From: Aulostomus chinensis
Lineage: Eukaryota; Chordata; Actinopteri; Syngnathiformes; Aulostomidae
Assembly: GCA_037954235.1 (NCBI GenBank)
Contig: JBBMOA010000022.1
Coordinates: 2,353,501 to 2,417,500 of the forward strand
Length of the DNA stretch: 64,000 bases
Direction: 5' to 3'
Part shown: positions 37,353 to 49,700 of the stretch, one piece after another
How positions within the stretch are numbered: the stretch's first letter is position 1
Layout of the letters: every line of letters starts with the position of its first letter
Translations under genes and position numbers: made by a program
The notes under the pieces: generated by a model
Told to the model about the DNA's origin: nothing
Database searches by the model: none
The model's input: only the letters and a program-made list of their open reading frames with translations

Positions 37353-40300
37353 CATACATACACACAGTATACACACACACACACACGCAAATGTTGTAGG
37401 TGACAAATTAATGAGATGAAGGGAAAACGAGCCACAAACAGCGCAGAATAAAAAAAGTGCTAAAAGAGAAACAACAACAGTGAACAAAACTAAAGTAAAC
37501 ATCGATGACATCAGTGAGAGGGCGGGGCGAAGCTCCCGAGGGGCTCTGATAGTAAACTGGCGCTGAACGTGAAGCTCTTCACTGTTTGACTGGAACTGAA
37601 CGAGGGCGAGCGCCTCTGTCCTCCGTCCAGTATCTGCTGGATATCTTACATCTCCTTCCCAGTCTGATTCCTGGAAAAGCAGCTTCGTCTTTTTTCTAAC
37701 GTTTCCTCTTTGGAATGGAAGCTGGTTGAGCAATCGTCCAGTACCAGTCGGGCTTCTGTTGTGGCAGCGTTTCTAAGACTGCTCAGGGAGCCGTGGGCAC
37801 GGTGCTGCAGATTAAAAATAACTACAGAGCAGCGGACCAATAACATCCCGAAGAGCAGCGGAAAGATCTCAAATATTTGAGTGTAGGAACCAGAGCAGGG
37901 GGCTGGTCGCCGCTCTGTTGGGAGTCCGGCAGAGACGGCGCTCTCAACATGATGACATTTAACCCAAAGCAACGTACAAAAGAACATTTAGTAGTGAAAA
38001 CCAATGGTTGAGAATTTTAAAGGTTGATGGAGAAGTACAGAGACCCAAGCTAGTTAGCTTAGCACAATGAATGATAGTGGGTGGGAAAAGTTAGCATTTT
38101 CTTCAAATTGGTCTTAATAATTCAGCTTGTGTATCGAACTGAAACAACTATTTTCCTGACTGCTGCTACTGAGGATGAACCACAATACAGGAAGAGGAAG
38201 TGCAGCTTCAGGAGGCTGAGGCTGAGGTATGCTACCACTTCCCATCCACTACCATTCACTGTGCTAAGCTAACTAGCAAAAAGCTGGGTGTTTATCTTCT
38301 TTTCTCCATTATTTTTGTTGCGCTGTGTCATGAAAGTCCCGCAGATGTTTGACTAATCACAGGAAGGTTTGTGACAGAAAACGTGTTAAAACATGAAGGA
38401 TTTTGTGTGACCGTGACATGAACTCCATGTTCCCTTTTGGAATAAGGTGACACCAGTATGAGGAAGGAATTTGGTAAAACCTAAAATACAGGAAGTGGTA
38501 CTGGCAAGCGTGCAAGTCACCGATTTGTTACCATGCAACGTCTATTAGACCTAAACCGGGACGGTGCTCCTCCTGTGCTCCTAGTTCTCATTGATGTAAA
38601 GTTCAGGGATCGACACTGGTACCAGGAAGTTAAAATGACTCTTCTCCAGTAAGGCCACGCCTCCGGTCGCTGGTTGAGGAGCTTCTCAGCTCCCTCTCAT
38701 TTTTGAGTCAAATCGTTGGAATTGAGAAGTTGAGAAATCAAGAGGATACGTGAAGGGAAACGTGTGTCTACATCCACACAGTCAGCTGATGGTCCAGTAC
38801 CAACAATAATGCAGTGCAGCGTACATCCCCTCCTGATCCGCCTCTGCGACCTCTGGTCCATCTGTTCCCCAGCGAGGCAGCGACCCCATCAAATGAGCTG
38901 CTGCTGGCTTGATCTGACGCTCTGGCAGCTGGACCGAGCTGATCCCTGATAAGTCTGCCCAAAGCCCTCTCCTAATAACAACCATTTTGGGTAAAAAGTT
39001 GAAGCTGATCCAAGAACACGGCTCCCACTGCTGCCGGGTAAACAACCGCCGAGCGCAGCTTCATTTCCTGTCTGTGAGTAGGAGTCGTTTGACTCTCGCG
39101 CTCGCTCTGCTTTCATTAATTCATCTGAGATTATGTGTTTCTCTCTGCGTCTGTCAATCTCTCCATCAGTCTCTGCCTGTGAATTTCACTGAAGGGCTCA
39201 TCGGTGATGGTATTTTGGGATTAAAGCAGTAAATATTAAAGTATTTTACTACTACGATATTTAAATTCAACAATTTCATGCCTGAAAACATCAATTTGGA
39301 CATTGAATTCCAACACTCTTACGGTGTTTGGTGAATTTTAAAGTGATACTTTACCAGAAAAAGGTGCTTGTTGCCTTTTTAAACCGTCCTTTTGTGTTTT
39401 TGCCTGCCTCCTCAGTTCTGTCTGCCTCCAGAGGGCAGAAAGCACCAGTCACATAGATTTAGCGTGAAGCCGATGGGGAAAATTTAGCCAAAAATGTGCG
39501 TGAACAAATTCCCACTCACATCATCGAGGACGGAGCACTCAGTGGTAAAGTGGCATGAAGTGGAATTGGACCTTAAGTGTTTGGTGCGTTTGCTTTTCTG
39601 ACGGTTTTGCTGTTGTGAGCGTCAAGCTAAATGTATGTGGCTGGCTCTTCCGGCATTCTAGAGTCAGGAAGTTGTGTTGCAGGATGTAAAAACAAAAAAA
39701 AGTTTAAAAAAAAAAACGTCTTCAGGAGCTCCAGGCACCTATTTTTTTTTTTTGAGAACTTGAAAGGCAGAAAACACTTGGAGTATGGCTTTAAATGTTT
39801 AAAATTAGTGGCATCATTTCTTATTCATCATCGTCAAGACAAGAAATCTTAATGCAAAATTTCCATCACTGGAGTTGCTTCATGATGCGGCACTCAAATT
39901 GGTGCCGTATTTAAACAGTGAGAACATCTTTATTCCATCAAACCCTAAAAGCCAGAGGTCTACTGCAGTCCAACTGCAGGCAAATGTCCCGGTAGTGCAA
40001 AAGTCCCAGGTACCGTTCAGGTCCGGGGTTTACGTCCCTCACAGTCTCACTGCTAGTGGCCATTTTGCATCAATGCTCACAAATCATGGAGGGTGAACTC
40101 ATCTGGAGTGGGCAGAGAGAGCAGATTCTACACCCACAGCAGCAGAAAATAGACGGGTTGAGGTTTGAGAGTCAGGTGAGCAACTGGTTCTCCTGACTGA
40201 AGCGTTTGTTTGATCTAACTATACTTTCACTTGATCCGCCTACACAGAAAACCGGCAGCTGAATGCAGCAAACCTTCCGTCTTTCTGAGGGTCACTGAGG

Positions 40301-43300
40301 CCACTTTGGAAAACTAGAAAGTGGAGGGAGATGAAGCAGATAAAAGCAGACTGACGATAACGTACATAAAAGCATCAGATTAACATCATCCAAACCTTCC
40401 CTGGTGATTTAGTTCAGCTCCTACAGAGCAGCGCAGGAATGAGTCCTAAAACCTGGATTAGTTTTAGCCAGTTAGCATTATTCAACGCCCCCCCCCCCCG
40501 ACTCCAATAATTTTGAGTGTTTTTTGAAACAGTTATATTGCTGAAGGTCTGTTCTTTCCACCAGCTTGAAATATGTTGAGGTTTGTTTTTCCCTGCGGTG
40601 TAAAATATCAGCTTTTCTAGATCAGGTGGCTATGAGCCTGCAGGGGCAGGTTTTCATCACTGCATCGCATCTTTGTGGCTCCGGAGCCACGCATGTTTAG
40701 CTTGAAGCTAACAATGGCACAACTGCAACATCCGTTCACAAAACTCTCGTCCGGTGAATAATCCACGCCTTCTTCATCCAGCTGTGTGATCAGTAACCAC
40801 AAACACTTTGGTCTGAGCTAAAAACAAACTAAACCAGAACCCCTGCAGTCCGCGGGAGCCCAGAACCAGAAGGTTCCCCAAGTCAGTTTGTCATGTAAAG
40901 GAACAACTGATGTTCCGACAGACTGTGGTTTTTAACTCTGGTCAAGACACCGAGGCATAAATGCGTGAAAATATTTAAATATATCAAAAATATAGCTATA
41001 TAATTTTAAAATACTGGTACTTGGTATCGGCTGACACGCAAGACATCTCGACCAACAACTAAACACATTCCAGCTGCAAAAGGTGTTTTGGAGGTTTTTC
41101 AGCAGGTTGAAATGTAGTGAAGGAAAGAGCCCAGTTACTGGGACGATGGTAATTACTGTAATTACACCAAGATGGAGGAGACACTAACAGGCTGATTAGG
41201 GTGATGTTTGCACTCTTTCGGGGGTTGACGACCAGTGATTTTCATCTTCACTGAATGAAGTAGTAGTAGTAGTAGTAGTAGTAGTACTTGTAGATACTAT
41301 CAGCCTGTTAAATGGCCCGATTAAATGGTCTGAGGTTCTACGGCTGCTCACAGGAAACCAGCAGGATCCGTCATAAATACCAGCTCTTGCTCAACTGACC
41401 AATGGCCTCTGGTGGCCGGAGTAAGTACGACCAGAGGAAAGGAGGAAACCGCGATGCGACGTCCCTCATATATGGTGAGGGAGTCGGTGTGGACAGGAGG
41501 TCACGGTGGGCGGTTGGTCGATGAAGCACCAGATTCACCGCAGGAGATTCCCTCTTCCTCTCCCACCACAAACTTCACATTTCCGCCTGCGAGTCAAGAC
41601 GGGCTTTTCAAACCCCTGACCGCCCCTGATCTCAACCACAGGGTTCTTACTGTAACCATGACATGGCGAAGACACCCTGACTGATCCACCATATGCACCA
41701 GAACTGGAAGCAGACTTGGGGTACTCGCTCCTCATGTGGATAACAATACATGAGGTTCACCCTCTGGCTTACTGTGGTTTGCCCCGCCTCAAAGTGATAC
41801 TTTACCCAAAAAGAGCATTCCCAGTACTCATAAACATGTCCAGAACACATAGAGACATTTTTTTAAACTCCTGCCTCACTTCTTCATGAGTCCCGATTGC
41901 AGAAAGAGCCAAAGACTCCAGAGCCACAAAGATCCGTTAGCTTGAAGCTAATGTAGATTTACAGCTAACGGCAAAACTGGCCAAAAACGTTTGCTCACAA
42001 GGTCGTCGGAGGGTAAAATCCACAGCGTCCTTATCCACCCGTATGGGCACTGATCCACAAACACTTAGATTTGAGCTACAAGCAAACTCACTAGAACAGA
42101 TCGTCGCAACCGAGGTTGAGCGCGTTGGTTCAACTGCTCGTCATGCTCGTTTGTCTCAATCTCAAATCCAAGCGCTTGTGGATTACTGGCTGGATGAAGC
42201 AGACGTGGATTATAGCGGACGATGGCCCGCAGAGTTTGTCAGCTGACATTTTTGGACAGTTTTGCTGTTGTTAGCGATAAGGCTCTGTTAGCTTCAAGCT
42301 AAATGTACGTGGTTGGCTCTTTTTTTGGAGTCATAAAACAACGCCAGAGGGACTGATGTCTATTTGTGAGTAGGTACAAGGCAAAATGTACTTTTTGGGT
42401 GGAGTATCACCATTAGTGAGAAGTACAAGTATAACGATAGCTGGGATATCATCTGATAAGAGCATTTTTGATCGGTCGAAAACAAGAGCAATCCCATTTT
42501 GAGAAGCAGTGCTAAAACACTTGCAGTACCAGCAGTAGCAGTAGCAGTAGTAGTAGTAATCAGATGAGGAGCCAGAGCAGCGCTTCATTTCCTGTCCAGT
42601 GTTTGTGTCGCCGGCTGACGGCAGCGTTGATGAACTCTGAGCTCTGCCAGCAGCTGTTTGTGTTGCACAGAAGAGAAACACAATACAGTGGTGGAACGTG
42701 ACACATAGGAAGTGTGTTACATAAAGAAGGCTCCCCTCCCTCGCCGCTGTTCCTATCTGCTGCCATGTTTGGCTTCTTCGTCTTTATCATGTAAACACAC
42801 GGCAAATCAGCTTCTCCTCTCATTTAACCCGTCAAACAAGACCGCTGCCAGCACTGAGAAGTCTGGAGATTATTATTATTTTATTATCTCCGAAAAAGAC
42901 AAACACCGGCGGGATTACAAAAAAATACCAGACTGAATTCCATGAGAGTCGGTGCAGTGGTGAAGAACGAGCCCAAGACCGCCTTCAGTTTGGGGTCGGA
43001 TCAGTTTCACACAGTTAGCAAGAAATACTGCACGGCGGTTACCAGTTGGCAGTTACCGTGACCTTTGACCACCAAAATCTGCTCAGGTCATCCTCGAGTC
43101 CCAGTGGGCGTCTGAGCCAGACTTGAAGAAACTCCCTGGAGTCATTTTAGAGCTCTCACGTTCACAAGAGCGAGGCACCAAAGATGGAGGAGGTCTCTGA
43201 GCGTGCTTCTAGTTATTGATTGGGATTATCTGATCAGTAAAATATAAATGAAGGAAACGGTACATCAGATTTTGCGGGAGTTGTTGTTTAGGGATGTTAA

Positions 43301-43645
43301 ACAGCTAATAATCAACAAGCTGTCATCAGAAAACACGCAGCTTTCGCCTGGTAAACCTCTCCAGCACCGTTATTGGTTCGTTTCCAATCCAATAATCGAT
43401 GAGGTGCCAGCACCACGCTCAAACGCGACCATAGCATCACCCCATGAGACCAAACGTGCGTCACAATAATTTCAGTCTTAATTGAAATCTCTATTTTAAT
43501 CAAGGCTGATTATGATGATCAGTTTCAGATTGTTCACGATCACTCTTGAGACGGTGAACGCACTCGGGCAGGCTCAGACCCGCCTCCGCAGGACCAACAA
43601 ACACATAACCACACATGTGCACAGCCACATGAGTGTGCCATGAGT

Positions 43646-43713
<68 letters not shown>

Positions 43714-46700
43714 CTGAAACAATTCCGTGTAGGTGACACACCCAAGAGTCTTGCTCCTATGTCAACACACTTACTGGGAGTTATGTCATCACAGATAGGA
43801 GTGACCCCTCCCCACGGACCACCCACAGGTCCTCCTCAGCGTCACGCTGCAGGTTACTACTCTTCACCTCTGCGTCCTGCTGGTCCTCAGCTCAAACAGC
43901 GCACATGAATTCATGGGGGTTTCAGCAGGTTTGTTTCCTCTCACCACAAATGCTTCCATGTCCAGGGACCTTAAACCCGCCACAAGCCCCCCCCCCGTGG
44001 GATGTTCCCCGTGTTCCCCCACCTCGTCGACTGGAGCTTTTCCCACTTAGCTGCTCATGAACGCATTCCGAGTTAGGACCCGGCGCTCTGAGTGCCGACG
44101 CAGCCTGCTGGCAGCGTCCTGATGCTACAGCCTTGAGAAATCCGGCGGTGCTACCAGTGAGGGCGGATTAGCGCGGGCGCGTCCACAGGTCATCAATCTG
44201 AGAGCAGCGAACACAAGCAACAGCAAGTGAATGAATAAGTAAAGTGATTAAATGGCCTCTTTGCTGAAGAGCTAACACGTCTTGATGATGTTTTGTCTGG
44301 TGCACAACCACAGCCCTCCTCCTCCTCGCTACATTCAAGTTTAATTACCCTCGAGACAATAAACAGGCATTTGATTTGTTTCCTGGTGGCTTGTGGCTCC
44401 AGTGTGCAGCTTCATCCATGGCAGGAAACCACCGGCACAGCGACCGATTCAACCAAACATTTAATCATCACAACGAAAAGACGACTCATTCAAGGCCGCA
44501 CGACTGCCCGTCATCCCGCGTGACTCCGGGGTTCGGGATCTCACAGGAACTCAGGATGTTTCTGATCGTCAAGTGGTTGTGTTTGAGTGGGAAAATGTTG
44601 GTTTTTGGTTTTTTATAGAAACGCAGGAAAAGAGGAAAAAAGGTGGATGAAGTCACAGCTGCGGACGGGACGAGGGCAACTGGAGGCGGGTCAGACATGA
44701 CATTTTATTGTTGGTCTCCAATGAAGCTGGAGATGCTAGCGACCTCTACATGCTAACGCAGTCAGACGGAGGTGAGGGTGTGTCTATAGAGCTGAGAACT
44801 GACGGTTTCTTTAGAGTGAGCCGGAACTACTTTCCTGACTGGGTGCAGTGATTTGACGCAGCGACTCAAAAGCCTCAGTGTAACTTCAGTCAGCAAAACA
44901 CAGACTTCCCTACGGATCACAGTCGACTCCTGGACCCACCGAGACCCTGACACTGATCCGTGTGAATGTCGTGGCGATGAGGGGCAGTCAGCCCGTAGTG
45001 GTCTTGGTCCCGGGTACACAGGGTACCAAACACGCTCACTGAGGGGGAACTGCAGGAGAGCTGAGACTGTCGGAGCAGTTCTGGGTTTCTCACAGCAAAC
45101 CAAGTTCTGGTACTGCAGGGAGTAACCATGTAGCAGAAATGTGTTTCTGCTATCATGACCCGAGGCTAGCATTCCATGCAGCTAAGCTAACTAGCATTCA
45201 GCTGCCCGGTGATTCTGGAGAGAGAGAAGGGTCTCTACCTCCTTGACTGGCTCTCGAGGGGATGGACAATATCTGTGTTTCCCAACAAAGTTGGCAAAAG
45301 CCGGAGCCCACAGGCCGGAGGGACCAGACCTCAACAAACCAAACGTGGGGCCAAGATGTTCGTGAGACATCTGGGAACTTGAGAAATGAACGCCAGCAAA
45401 GTTTGTCAAAAACCCCTCAGGAAGGACTTCACTCTGGCTTCACCGCCTCGGTTCTCTGGTGGAGCTGCGTCAGTTTCCATTTTCCCACCACATTCCGCCC
45501 AAGTCTATGTACAGTTTACGCCGTGGCTTTTTGGGGCTAGACGATGACAGGTACCGGAGCTGTCAATCACACCGCAAACCCTAACCTGCCACAGCGTGAT
45601 TGGCAGCTGCGGTCCCATGACCCTGCCCGCTTTCTTGTCTCTAAAAGCCAGATTTTACATATGCGTCAGTTCCGACATCTGATAACAACAGCCAATCAGA
45701 ACGCAGGCGGCATCCTGCGATGGCTCGTTCGGCGTGAGCTTCCTGAGTGTGATTATGAGCACGCAGGTGCCTGGTTGAGTCTGAGAGGAATTAATTTGTG
45801 TTCTGTTGTTGCCCAGCAAGCTAAAAAAGCCATTCCCTTCTGCTTTGTGCTCTGTGTTTATTTGCTCTATAATTTTCAGTCTGTCCCTCCACTACTCTTC
45901 GGCCCCTCCCTCTCCTCTCTCGCTCCGATGCGTTCTGCAGCAGCACGTGACGTGGCGGCTGCACATGGCCCGAGCGTGTGAGAGCGAGAGCAGGAGATTT
46001 CAAAACATGCAAAGCGAACACTCTTGGCTCACTCTCCCCCTCCAGCATTTCTCTCCCTCTCTCTCCCTCTCTCTGTGCAGTGTTACAGAGTGCAGCGTCA
46101 GTGTCTTGTTTAACCCTTGCCTCCCCAGCACTAATCACAGCGTGCATGTGAAATCGCCAGCTGCTTCAGCGTGGCGTTGTCCTGCTTCTCTGGGAGAGAC
46201 AGAAAAACAGAGCACCGTCCACAACCATCTTCTAATGTACGGAGTGGACGTAGCTATAGCTCGTCCCTGAGGGTTTCTCTGGGATTCTTCCAGTCTAGAC
46301 GCTGGTATTTGGCTTGAGTTTGAGGTGAAGCTGCTCCGCGGTTGCGGGACAAAACGGCTCAGCTGGAGAGTTCATGTTATTTTGTTGCTCGGCTGCGGGC
46401 AGTTTAATCAGAGCTTTGATTGTTTGTCTACATCAGAGAGGGACTGTGGTTTTGTAGGCTGCCATCTGCCTGCTGACCTCGTGATTCCATTCTGGCCGAA
46501 CAACGTAAACACTTAATAGGTGAGAGCCCCGGAGAGGAGGAAGACACCATTTGGAGACCACCTGACACAACTCGTTCCCTCTCTTTAGGGGCCATGAGTC
46601 AGGGATTTCAGAGTGAAAATACTCTGATGCATATTTTATGACGGCTGTTTGGCGCCTATCAAGAGACAAATTAACCATGACGACAGGAACGCAGAATTAA

Positions 46701-49700
46701 AACATGTATTTTTTATTTGTGGCACCTGTAAAGCTGTGGGACAGAACACTGCGTCCTGGACTAGAAGGAGCGAGTGGCAGAAAAGATGGCGGACCTCCGC
46801 CTCTGCAACTGACAGGACAGGACAGAGCGGGTAAACGGAGGTTAGCTGAGTGCTAACCGTTAGCTGAGCGCTGAGCTTAGTGGCGGTCCCGGTAAGTAAG
46901 TTAGAGCATTGCTTCTTTTTTTATTCACACGTGAATGAAGGTTGGTTTCAGTTTCCGTCACAAAAGCTGAGAATCAATTAAGAGAGTTAAATTAAGAGTT
47001 AATGATTCCTGTGTGAACTCATGCTCATTAATACAAAAGTAAGGTAAACAATTAAGTTCACTAAAGTGTTTATTTGTGGTTTCTGGAACAAACGGCTTGA
47101 GTTGGCGGTTTTGTCTTAACGTGCTTCGTCACGTGTCTCAGTGTTAATGTGGTTGTGGTGTTTGTTTACACACACCTGACAGCTGGAGATTCAACCGTGG
47201 CGAAACATAGACGCCATGTTTGTTTGCTCCCGTTTCCGTCGTCAGACTCTCGGTGCGTCCCGGCCCGTCGGGTTTGGTGAAGCCACCGGCCTCCGAGCAG
47301 TTATTAGTGATTAGTTTTCCCCGTTTCTCACGTGTCGTGTTGCCTAGAGAACATTTGCGTGCTTGTTTAGTGTTTAATAATTACAATCACTGAGCAGGTC
47401 GGCACGTGTGGAGCATCACGTCAGAGTTAAAGGAGCTCATCCGTCCTGCTGCAAAGGCTCATGGGAAGTGAAGCTGGAATGACTTTCTGATGGCATGAAA
47501 ACCTCGGGACTAAACACCACGGCCTCACGGCACAGCCGAATTCTATGTGCTGTATGTTGTAAGAAAATTACAGAATAGAAATAATTGAAAATAAAATAAG
47601 AAATAAACATTTTTTTGCCACTGAACAAAATATTTTGAAACGACATAAAACATTAACGTGGAACATCAGTATTTCAGCATTTAGTTTTAATCTTACAAGT
47701 GTAAACAGTTGATGAAATTAATCATTTAATGAATGATTGTCTTCGGTTTGGTTGGATGAGTCGTTCCATGAAAGCTGCTGTTGCTGCCCCGTCCAGCTAA
47801 CTAGCTTACCGAGATTGAGCACTTTAGCCCTGCTAGCCACCTCACTACTATTGCTAGCATTAGCTAAGCCTAGTTCCTGGTTCGCACAGAACCTGGCTAG
47901 CCTCCATACTAGCATCTGTAGACTAATATTTGCTTTGCTATGCTAACTGTAGTGCCGATGAAGTATAACTTTTTCATTATTCAGTGGCACTTTTCTTCAG
48001 TGCACGCGACATTTGCTGAGCTTGGTAGCTAAGCTAACGTCAGCTAACAGGAGGGAGGGGTCCAGGTAAGCTGCACAAGCAGCCAGGGAACGTCCTCTCT
48101 CTGGGAGGCAGCTGAAGGTGTGACGGCGAATCTTGGTGGTTTTGATACGGTAACGTTTTCCAACAGCGCTGTACCATGGAATCCCCACACGTTGAATAAA
48201 TGACAAATGAAAAGTTTGCTCTCCCCCCTCGACCCCAGACCTGCCTGATCGTCGGGGTTTCACTCATCCACTGATTCATGCTCCCATGCAGGAAACGGAA
48301 ACCTATTTTTAAGCCGCGCGTCGTCCATCACAGTGAGAGTTGCTTTTGCTTGTTCATGTTTGATGGTTGACTTAAATAATATTTTATACTTCGATTGAGC
48401 CTTTTGTGTGACAGCATGTTTGCTGAGGATGGATTCAAGTCCAATAGTAACTGTGACTGACTTGATTGGCACTGCGCTTCAGATGCGTTGGTGTTCCCTC
48501 AGTCCTAAAAATAGATTAGAGAGGAAATGATCCTCCCTCATGTAATTCATGCAATTACTCGCGCTGTGTAAACATGACTTATGCCGATCCCCATCTATGA
48601 CTCAATCAGTGCCTTCACATGCACAGTTACATTCCACTATTATTCCAGAAATGACAGGGTTCTGAGTGCTAGAACGGTTACGTTGGTTGGATTAGCAGAT
48701 GTGAGCGTCCCTGATCAGGACACGCGGTAACTCCTGATGTCTGTCGGCTTTTAGGAGCGTTGCTTGTTCGTGTATGCAGAATACGAGTCAGAAGGCGTTG
48801 TGTCACACAGACGCGATTGTTTAGGACCAGATCAGTAACTGTGCTAGCTCAATGCTAGCACGAAGCCAGCTAACAAGCGCAATAACTCCCGTTGAACTTC
48901 CTGGAAAACAATTCAAGTCCTCTTGACCCTTGAACGTGTCATCGCCACGTAGGCAAACAGCACAATAACACTTGGCATCAGTCACGCGAGGAGAAATGTA
49001 AGAAGAAAGTCTTATAGTTCACAACAGTTTAACCAGACAGGAGGGAAACAATGATAGCCAACTTTAGTTCCATCCTGAGCCTCGTCTGCACGTAAACTCC
49101 TTTGTCGGAATATTGTCGTTTTCGGAAGGTCAAAAAATGGAAGAAGAGTGGAATATGAAGTGCGTATAAATGTACTGCATGACCACTTGACGGTTCCATC
49201 AGGGAAAAAAAACCCACACCGTATTTTTATCGTGAAGCTAAAGCAGACTGACTGCTAACAACAGCAAAACTGTCCAAAAGTGTCAGCTCACAAAGCCTCC
49301 ACTACAACCCGCGTCTTCCCCATCCAGCCGTGGGCTCCGAGCTGGAAACGGACACGGGTGAGGACAAGAAACCTGGTCCAGACAAAACGCTGCTTCATCC
49401 ACGCACTTTTCACCCAGCAGTCTCATTTTACAGCAGAAGTATGCTTCTTCAATGATGTACAGTTTATTTGTCTCATTATCTTCAGTATTTGAGAAACAAA
49501 CAGGTGAACATTTGCTATCAAAGCAGTTTCGAACCGCAGCTGCAGCTCATTCTGTGTTTTCCTCCCTGGAAGCCACACATCTTTTTAGCCAAGGATGAAT
49601 TCAAATCAAACCAAACATGTGCATGTGGATCAGATTATTATTTCCAGTCTACTTTCCATCTATTCCTCCGCTTAGTTCTCCCTCTCTCTCCCCCCCTCTC

